Origin: Candidatus Woesearchaeota archaeon CG07_land_8_20_14_0_80_44_23
GTDB lineage: Archaea > Nanobdellota > Nanobdellia > Woesearchaeales > 0-14-0-80-44-23
Assembly (NCBI GenBank): GCA_002779235.1
Contig: PEXD01000026.1
Span: 1 to 10,680, forward strand
Length of the DNA stretch: 10,680 nucleotides
Reading direction: 5' to 3'
Part shown: piece after piece, positions 5,832-10,680 of the stretch
Layout of the letters: each line of letters starts with the position of its first letter
Position numbering within the stretch: the stretch's first letter is position 1
The notes under the pieces: generated by a model
The model's database searches: none
Seen by the model: only the letters and a program-made list of their open reading frames with translations
What the model was told of the DNA's origin: nothing
Position numbers and translations under genes: made by a program

Positions 5832-7281
5832 AGGGCACTTGAAAGCATTTTCCGGAGAAGATGGGAGAACCTCAATTGAGCCGGGGCTGAGAAACGTCTA
5901 CAGGATATTATGCTCATACAATTCTGAAGAAGGCATAAGCAAAATCCTGCTCTCAAAGGACATTGAAGGGCTAACAAGGGACAAGCAGAGAGTCAGGAGC
6001 GTGATGCTGAGAAAAATCTCAGGAGGCGAATACCCGCTTGAAGATGCAATCTATAATATGGCAAAGGCTGAAAAGAGCAAGTTTCAAGAGGGAAATTTTG
6101 AGAGCGACCCTGCAAAGATAGTCGCGGCATCGGCATATGTTTCAATGCTCGGCACAGATGAGGCAAAGTCGCTTCTTGAGACTGCAAAGCAGCCGGCGTC
6201 CCTTGGCTTAATACTTCTCGCTGACGAGGCGCTCACAAGTTATGAAGGCGCAAAGCAGGTGTTCAGCTCAGTAAGAGCAAAAAATAATTCTGATGCAGAG
6301 GGGTTCTGCCTGGATTTTTTCAGGGGATGCGCACTTGTAAAGGCAGGGGAAAAGGCAGATGCAGCCATAAAGGAGATTGAGGATGCAGAAAGGGAACTCT
6401 CAATGCAAAGCCCCTCTGAAGAGGAGAAGGCCTTTTTGATGATAAGGCAGGCATACGCCTCCTCTGCAGGAAAAAACGATAAGGAAGCTGAATTTTCAGG
6501 AAAGGCAGGCGAGCTTGCATCTGCCAGGAAAAAACTGGATTATACCGCAGCAAGAATGCTTGAGGCAATAATTGCAGGCAAGGAAAAAATGGTGGCGACG
6601 GCAAAAAATGTCCTTTATTCTGAATCGGGCTCGCTGGATGAAAGGATAACTTCAGCAGGCATGAGCAGGGAGCTGCTCTCAAGCGCAGATGAAAGCTACA
6701 AAAGGATTGAAGAAATGCCCTGCTGCAGCAATGAGATTTCTGCAAGGGTGAGAAGCAGGCGCTCGGAGATAAGCTCGCTCCTGGGGAGGATTGACGGGCG
6801 CATTGATTTTTGCAAAAAAACAAGGAATAAATGCACCAGGATTTCAGGATTCCTCGCAAGCAGCAGCAAGTATGAGCAGGCAGTGCTTTCAATGAAGGAA
6901 GGGCTGACAGAGGAGACGCTTTCAATTTTTGATGAGATGGCAGGAAGTGCAGCTGCAATAAATAGTGATTACGCTGCTGCTGAAAAAAATGAAAGGGAAT
7001 ATCTTGAGAGCGCAGGATATAAGAAAGCCGCTTCATTTTATGAACGGGCGTGCTCACATGCGCTTGAGATTGCCAGATACAGGGCAGAGCAGCTTGCATC
7101 CAAGATAGAAAAAAAGAGGACGCAGCTGAAGTCAGCCACCCTCTTTAACTGCGCACTGAGGGGTGGGCTCTCTGATTTCAAGAAAAGGACTGCAGAGTCA
7201 ATAAAAATGAATGCTGACGAGCTGGAAGAGGCGCTGAGGATAATAAGGTTCGCTGAAGCGCAGAAAAGCGCAGAGGCATGA
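5818..7281 (+). CDS. Large all-helical protein (487 aa), TPR-like or coiled-coil, unknown function
   Basis: The start is taken as the ATG at 5818, which overlaps the previous gene by 14 nt; a TTG at 5809 is in frame. Neither has a clear ribosome site, so coupling to the upstream gene is likely. The whole chain looks alpha-helical and Ala/Glu/Lys/Ser-rich. The first 240 residues carry helix pairs resembling tetratricopeptide repeats (for example around AASAYVSMLGTDEAKSLLE). The C-terminal third has longer charged helices. Four cysteines lie close together (C302, C303, C332, C339), which could bind a metal, but the spacing is not a known motif. There are no membrane segments and no enzyme signature. 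It ends the tightly packed run that starts with the AAA gene, and a new TATA box follows, so it is likely the last gene of that operon. Confidence 0.86.
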   Translation: MAGIEGHLKAFSGEDGRTSIEPGLRNVYRILCSYNSEEGISKILLSKDIEGLTRDKQRVRSVMLRKISGGEYPLEDAIYNMAKAEKSKFQEGNFESDPAKIVAASAYVSMLGTDEAKSLLETAKQPASLGLILLADEALTSYEGAKQVFSSVRAKNNSDAEGFCLDFFRGCALVKAGEKADAAIKEIEDAERELSMQSPSEEEKAFLMIRQAYASSAGKNDKEAEFSGKAGELASARKKLDYTAARMLEAIIAGKEKMVATAKNVLYSESGSLDERITSAGMSRELLSSADESYKRIEEMPCCSNEISARVRSRRSEISSLLGRIDGRIDFCKKTRNKCTRISGFLASSSKYEQAVLSMKEGLTEETLSIFDEMAGSAAAINSDYAAAEKNEREYLESAGYKKAASFYERACSHALEIARYRAEQLASKIEKKRTQLKSATLFNCALRGGLSDFKKRTAESIKMNADELEEALRIIRFAEAQKSAEA

Positions 7282-7303
7282 AAAAATTGCACAAAATCCA
7301 TAA

Positions 7304-7311
7304 TTTTAAAT
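7304..7311 (+). promoter_or_regulatory. TATA box for the ZIP transporter
   Basis: TTTTAAAT is centred about 28 nt upstream of the ATG at 7336, which fits a leaderless or near-leaderless archaeal transcript. This also argues against the ATG at 7312, which would lie directly beside the TATA box and upstream of the transcription start. Confidence 0.55.
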
Positions 7312-7335
7312 ATGAGCTTGTTCCAACAAAAAGGC

Positions 7336-8076
7336 ATGAACACTCTGCTCTGGATACTGGCAGCCACAGTAATTGACGGGCTTATCGCATTCTCAGGAGT
7401 TTTAACACTCGGATTGAAAAAGAAGACGTTTGAAAGCGTAATCTTCGCGCTTGTCGCATTCTCAGCAGGAGCCCTGCTGGCAGGAGGGCTGTTTCACCTG
7501 TTTCTTGAATCCCTGAATTACATCAAAGCCCAGACAGCAATACTGATGCTGCTCGTCGGCTTCATATTCTTTTTTCTGATGGAAAGGATACTCAGGTGGC
7601 ATCACTGCCATGAGGGGCACTGCAAGGTGCATCCTGTGAACTCGCTGATACTCCTCGGGGACGGGCTTCACAACTTCATAGACGGGCTCGTGATGGCGGC
7701 GAGCTTCATTGTCGGAGTCCCGTTCGGAATAATAACCTCGCTGATGATGTATGCCCACGAGATTCCGCAGGAGCTTGGGAACTTCGCTGTGCTTGTGCAC
7801 AACAAGATGCTAAAGGGAAAAGCACTCTGGTTCAACTTCCTGGCGCAGCTCACCTGCGTGCTCGGCGGGATAGTTGGCTACCTGTTCAGGCAGATGGACC
7901 TGTTCAGGAACCTCCTGATGCCATTTGCAGCAGGCGGATTCCTCTACATAGCGGCTTCTGACCTCATACCTGAACTGCACAAGGAGGCAAACCTGAAGGT
8001 GTCAATAAAGGCCTTCCTGTTCTTCCTGGTGGGCGTGGGCTTCATGATTGCCGTAAAATTCCTGCTCAACGGCTGA
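7336..8076 (+). CDS. ZIP family divalent metal (zinc/iron) transporter
   Basis: This 246-residue integral membrane protein has the hallmark ZIP motifs. HNFIDG (H112-G117) followed by an AASF stretch lies in the fourth helix, and HEIPQELGNF (H141-F150) in the fifth. These helices supply the metal-binding His, Asn, Asp and Glu residues of the transport site. About seven or eight hydrophobic helices are visible. A His/Cys-rich loop, WHHCHEGHCKVH (W88-H99), lies before helix four and is typical of ZIP metal-sensing loops. The family moves Zn2+, Fe2+ or similar ions into the cytosol. The HEIPQELG form matches the LIV-1/ZIP-type branch, where the residue after LG is usually Asp; here it is Asn (N149). 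I prefer the ATG at 7336 to one at 7312 because of the TATA position and because the first helix begins at once. The gene appears to be a separate unit. The exact metal cannot be told. Confidence 0.93.
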   Translation: MNTLLWILAATVIDGLIAFSGVLTLGLKKKTFESVIFALVAFSAGALLAGGLFHLFLESLNYIKAQTAILMLLVGFIFFFLMERILRWHHCHEGHCKVHPVNSLILLGDGLHNFIDGLVMAASFIVGVPFGIITSLMMYAHEIPQELGNFAVLVHNKMLKGKALWFNFLAQLTCVLGGIVGYLFRQMDLFRNLLMPFAAGGFLYIAASDLIPELHKEANLKVSIKAFLFFLVGVGFMIAVKFLLNG

Positions 8077-8084
8077 AAGAAACA

Positions 8085-8093
8085 TTTATAAAT
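8085..8093 (+). promoter_or_regulatory. TATA box for the GIDE-domain gene (leaderless)
   Basis: TTTATAAAT, a near-ideal archaeal TATA box, is centred 27 nt before the ATG at 8116. There is no ribosome site before that ATG. Together these indicate a leaderless mRNA. Confidence 0.72.
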
Positions 8094-8115
8094 ATAATTA
8101 AGTGAATGGTTACAC

Positions 8116-8850
8116 ATGCCGCCTGATTTATTTTTAGGAATATTATCATGCATTGCTGGTGGGGCGCTTCTTTTTTACGGCTTTTCAAGGATGAAGAAGT
8201 ATATGCTGATAAATGATACGCCAACCTCAAAGATAAGGGCAGTTGCAATGGGGCTTGTTGAAATAGGCGGGGCTGCAGTATCAAAAGAATACTTGAAAAC
8301 CCCGTTCTCAAACAATGAATGCGTCTATTACAAGTATGAGGTGAAAGAATACAGGGAGCACACTTCTGTCTCAAAAGGGAGAACAACCCGCTCATACAGC
8401 TGGGACACAATTGATTCAGGCGAAAAGCGAATGCCATTCTTCATAGCTGATGAAACCGGAACAATCTATGTAAATCCGGAAAACGCAGAATTCAATGTGC
8501 CTATAAAAAAGGAATTCATAGAAAAAGCAGGGCTCTTCAAAAGGGCTTACAGCAGAGAAGGAAACCACTCCCTTGCTGAAATACCAGTGAATAAAATAAC
8601 ATTTTTAAACAAGGTTGGAGACAGAAAATATTTCGAGAGCTACCTCTCGCCAAACGAGAATATTTATATATTGGGAACAGCAGACAGCTATTCAGGAAAA
8701 GCATTCATACACCAGGGGCAGAATGACAAAAATTTCATAATATCGACAAGAAGCGAAAAAGAGCTCCTGAAGGCGATAAGATGGCAAATGATTGGGGGAT
8801 TTGCTGCAGGAGTTGCACTGTTCCTTTGGGGAGTGCACTACTTTTTTTAA
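8116..8850 (+). CDS. Membrane protein with a GIDE domain, no RING finger
   Basis: The 244-residue protein has one hydrophobic helix at each end (about 6-24 and 227-243), with the loop between them forming a GIDE-type domain. Supporting patterns are the SPF/SxxECVYYKYEV segment (here TPFSNNECVYYKYEV, T62-V76), the PFFIADETGTIYVNP strand pair (P107-P121) and the late YLSPNENIYILGTA segment (Y176-A189) ahead of a closing strand. In eukaryotes the domain occurs in the mitochondrial ubiquitin ligase MULAN, which also has a RING finger; prokaryotic versions, like this one, lack the RING and cannot be ligases. Its role is unknown. It lies directly upstream of lemA, a pairing I recall from other prokaryotic genomes. 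The TATA position implies a leaderless start at 8116. Confidence 0.88.
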   Translation: MPPDLFLGILSCIAGGALLFYGFSRMKKYMLINDTPTSKIRAVAMGLVEIGGAAVSKEYLKTPFSNNECVYYKYEVKEYREHTSVSKGRTTRSYSWDTIDSGEKRMPFFIADETGTIYVNPENAEFNVPIKKEFIEKAGLFKRAYSREGNHSLAEIPVNKITFLNKVGDRKYFESYLSPNENIYILGTADSYSGKAFIHQGQNDKNFIISTRSEKELLKAIRWQMIGGFAAGVALFLWGVHYFF

Positions 8851-8852
8851 AT
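8842..8852 (+). promoter_or_regulatory. T-run/possible TATA element before lemA
   Basis: TTTTTTTAAAT spans the end of the GIDE gene. It could act as a weak terminator, or as a TATA box giving a start near 8874, just ahead of the GGAGG at 8883-8887. The remaining bases up to lemA are A-rich and show nothing else. Confidence 0.3.
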
Positions 8853-8896
8853 CAGGATTTCAATGTAATCAAAAATAAAAAAGGAGGAAAAAGAAG

Positions 8897-9457
8897 ATGT
8901 TAGAAATTATAATTGGAATCGGGCTGCTTTTGGCTGTTTTTATTTTGATTGGATATTTTTTTGCAATCTACAACAGCCTGGTAAGGCTCAAGAACCAGAT
9001 AGAGAAGGCGTGGAGCAACATTGACACCATGCTTCAGCAGAGGCACGACGAGATAATAAAGCTCTTTGAAACTGTGAAAGGGGCTATGAAGCATGAAAGA
9101 GAGACATTGACGCTTGTAACCCAGGCGAGGAACGCTTATGCAAGCGCAAAGACAATAGGACAGAAGGCAAAGGCAGACAACATGATGGAGTCAGCGCTGA
9201 AGTCGCTCTTCGCAGTTGTGGAAAGCTATCCAACATTGAAGGCAAATGAGAACACAATGCAGCTGCAGCAGAGAATAAGCGAGATAGAAAACATGCTGGC
9301 AGACAGAAGGGAATTCTACAATGATTCGGTGTACACATTCAACACAAGAATAGAGCAGATTCCTTATGTAATTATTGCGAACATGATGAAGTACACCAAA
9401 AAAGAGCTCTTTAAGGCAGAGGAAGAAGCAAAGAAAGATGTTAAAATAAAGTTTTAA
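8897..9457 (+). CDS. lemA: LemA family membrane protein
   Basis: The 186-residue protein matches the LemA family over its full length, which is the usual size. It has one N-terminal membrane helix (about residues 3-25). The family's conserved block follows, here YNSLVRLKNQIEKAWSNID, then LQQRHDEIIKLFETVKGAMKHE. The helical bundle ends with EFYNDSVYTFNTRIEQIP, the family's typical C-terminal block. The start is fixed by GGAGG at 8883-8887, 9 nt before the ATG. The first few residues are outside and the helical bundle faces the cytosol in the known orientation. The biochemical role of LemA is not established; the name comes from a Listeria antigen. It follows the GIDE gene by 46 nt and is probably co-expressed with it. 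A T-rich terminator follows. Confidence 0.95.
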   Translation: MLEIIIGIGLLLAVFILIGYFFAIYNSLVRLKNQIEKAWSNIDTMLQQRHDEIIKLFETVKGAMKHERETLTLVTQARNAYASAKTIGQKAKADNMMESALKSLFAVVESYPTLKANENTMQLQQRISEIENMLADRREFYNDSVYTFNTRIEQIPYVIIANMMKYTKKELFKAEEEAKKDVKIKF

Positions 9458-9488
9458 TTTTTAATTCTTTATTCTTATAATTATTTTT
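9458..9488 (+). terminator. T-rich terminator after lemA
   Basis: Directly after the stop lies a 31-base T-rich stretch with several T4-T5 runs and no G or hairpin. This is a typical archaeal termination region and closes the GIDE-lemA unit. Confidence 0.6.
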
Positions 9489-9519
9489 AGCATTGTGGAG
9501 TAGTTAAATTTTGGAAAGA

Positions 9520-9528
9520 TTTATAAAT
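9520..9528 (+). promoter_or_regulatory. TATA box for the AT-rich helical-repeat gene
   Basis: TTTATAAAT is preceded by a purine-rich stretch (GGAAAGA) that could serve as the TFB-binding element. Transcription would start near 9550, only about 10 nt before the ATG at 9560. GGGTGG at 9550-9555 may serve as a ribosome site if it is included in the transcript. Confidence 0.7.
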
Positions 9529-9559
9529 AACGCCTGCCCAACATCACCTGGGTGGAAAC

Positions 9560-10564
9560 ATGAAAGACAGCATGGAAGAAAACAAACCAAATTTGGAAGA
9601 AATGCTTTCCGCATTACAAACAGAAGAGGGTAGAGCCGGGGTAGTGCTTAATTTAGTTGGAAAAGCAAACATTCCTGATGAATATATCCTTAAAGCAATT
9701 GAGTTTTATGAGAATAGAGCAAATAATGAGAATGAAATAAAAGGTTTGCTTACGCATCATAAGAATAAAATAAAAAATCTGATTAATGCTGATGAAATCG
9801 CTGCAAGAGCAAAAATGACAGACAAACATGTAGAACTTTCAGAGAAATTGGGAAATTTTGTAGTTGCTGCTACGCTTCTTAAAGCAAAAGCTGAAGGTGC
9901 TAAAGAAGCAGGATTAACAGATGTATCAAACCAATCGTATATAAGAGCGCTTGAGGATTATAAAAAAGGGATAAGAAAAGAAAAATGGTTCAAAAGATCT
10001 CTTGCCAATAAGATGATTGAACTTGTTGAAGAAGTTGAAATACCACAAAAAGCAAAAATACCTTATTATAAAGAAGTAATTAGATACTATTTAAAGGGAG
10101 GCACAGCAAATTATGATGATGCTGCGGATCTTGCTGAAAGAGCAGGATTGGAAAAGGATGTCAAGCAAATACGTCTTATGCAGCTTGAACACTCCACAAG
10201 TTGTGGTTATTTTGACATAGGTGCTGGATATGCTAAACGATTAGGAATGTTAGACGAAGCGAAGCGCTTGTATTTAAAAAGTTATAGTCACGTATTGAAA
10301 AATGTTGAACGATTTGGAATCATCAATTTAACCGTTGATGAGCTTGTTTCTAATATTACATGTGCCGAAGAATTGGGATTTTTAGACGAGGCAAAGCAGG
10401 CATGTCTCAAAGGTATTGAATATTCTGAAAAAGAAAATGATTTTATGCCTGCTGTTAGCTTCACTGAAAAATTGGCAGAGCTGGAAGTGGTGCCAGAAGA
10501 AAAAGCGAAACTGCTAACAAAAGTAGGATATTATAGAGAACTTGCCCAAGTTTTAAAGTTTTAG
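9560..10564 (+). CDS. Helical-repeat (TPR/SEL1-like) protein of AT-rich composition
   Basis: The 334-residue protein is soluble and all-helical. An internal repeat is easy to see: YAKRLGMLDEAKRLYLKS (Y224-S241) returns as CAEELGFLDEAKQACLKG (C268-G285), a spacing of about 44 residues. A weaker version is the AADLAERAGLEKDVKQ stretch before it. These are helix pairs of the tetratricopeptide type, normally used for protein binding. I see no enzyme motif or membrane segment. The gene has its own TATA box and follows a terminator, so it is a separate unit. Its G+C is visibly lower than its neighbours: about 30% in 9661-9720 against about 53% in 3241-3300 by hand count, with AAA, GAA and TTA codons favoured. 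This may mean a later arrival or a different selective regime. The function is unknown. Confidence 0.9.
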   Translation: MKDSMEENKPNLEEMLSALQTEEGRAGVVLNLVGKANIPDEYILKAIEFYENRANNENEIKGLLTHHKNKIKNLINADEIAARAKMTDKHVELSEKLGNFVVAATLLKAKAEGAKEAGLTDVSNQSYIRALEDYKKGIRKEKWFKRSLANKMIELVEEVEIPQKAKIPYYKEVIRYYLKGGTANYDDAADLAERAGLEKDVKQIRLMQLEHSTSCGYFDIGAGYAKRLGMLDEAKRLYLKSYSHVLKNVERFGIINLTVDELVSNITCAEELGFLDEAKQACLKGIEYSEKENDFMPAVSFTEKLAELEVVPEEKAKLLTKVGYYRELAQVLKF

Positions 10565-10621
10565 GCAGAGAAATAAAAAGGGCAAAAAGTGATAGAAGGT
10601 GGTGAGATTTGATAATACTAC

Positions 10622-10680
10622 CTATCTTATTTCTGCCCCGTCAGCAATGTCTGCAGTAAGGGTGCCGTTCCTTGGCTTAA
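10622..10680 (-). CDS. Possible C-terminal end of a convergent gene, cut by the window edge
   Basis: On the minus strand a frame stays open from the window edge to a TAG at 10624-10622, giving about 18 residues ending in ADIADGAEIR. Three weak arguments favour it. The minus strand here is about 61% purine (36 of 59), like the coding strand of the other genes. The residues look like an ordinary hydrophilic C-terminus. A T-rich stretch on the minus strand (10590-10571) sits where its terminator would be. The alternative is a plus-strand gene starting at the GTG at 10599 or 10602, also open to the edge. The span is too short to decide, and I do not recognise the protein. Confidence 0.35.
   Translation of the reverse strand, partial: KPRNGTLTADIADGAEIR

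Noticed and set aside
6320..7099. Long minus-strand open frame (259 codons) opposite the large helical protein
   Set aside because: Its His/Leu/Pro/Cys/Ser-rich composition, with no motif and no promoter, marks it as an antisense artefact.
1..10680. CRISPR arrays, insertion sequences, tRNA or rRNA genes
   Set aside because: I saw no regularly spaced repeats, transposase motifs, terminal inverted repeats, or tRNA/rRNA signatures in reading through the window.

Overview
The window looks archaeal. Promoters carry TTTATAAAT-type TATA boxes about 27 nt upstream of start codons, giving leaderless or nearly leaderless genes. Purine-rich Shine-Dalgarno (SD) sites of the GGAGG/GGTGA type lie inside the operon, and genes end in T-rich tracts without hairpins. 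Arginine is written mostly as AGG/AGA and isoleucine often as ATA. Small helical proteins and the GIDE-LemA pair would fit a DPANN-type or other uncultured euryarchaeal lineage, but the sequence does not fix the taxon. Every confident gene is on the + strand.

Region A (about 170-2370) is a promoter and three tightly spaced genes: a small membrane-anchored protein, a 172-aa coiled-coil protein and a 371-aa cysteine-free coiled-coil protein. A T-rich tract follows. Region B (2422-7281) is a second tightly packed run of four genes: an AAA ATPase, a protein whose C-terminal half looks like a degenerate GHKL (histidine-kinase-type) ATPase fold, and two large alpha-helical repeat-like proteins. Start and stop codons abut or overlap throughout, so A and B are probably two transcripts, or one with partial read-through, encoding one machine. 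The AAA domain most resembles the Vps4/katanin/spastin class, with a KWYGE-type pore loop, but several canonical catalytic residues are altered. I recognise no described system with this gene content. It is the best candidate here for something new: an AAA remodelling motor, long coiled-coil partners or substrates, a membrane-anchored component and helical-repeat scaffolds.

Region C (7304-9488) holds better known families: a ZIP metal transporter, a membrane GIDE-domain protein without a RING, and LemA. The first two each have their own TATA box just upstream, and a possible third lies before lemA. GIDE and LemA are probably a functional membrane pair.

Region D (9520-10564) is a single helical-repeat gene with its own strong TATA box. 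Its base composition is much more AT-rich than the rest. At the right edge, purine bias and a downstream T-rich tract suggest the C-terminal end of a convergent minus-strand gene, but only about 18 codons are visible.
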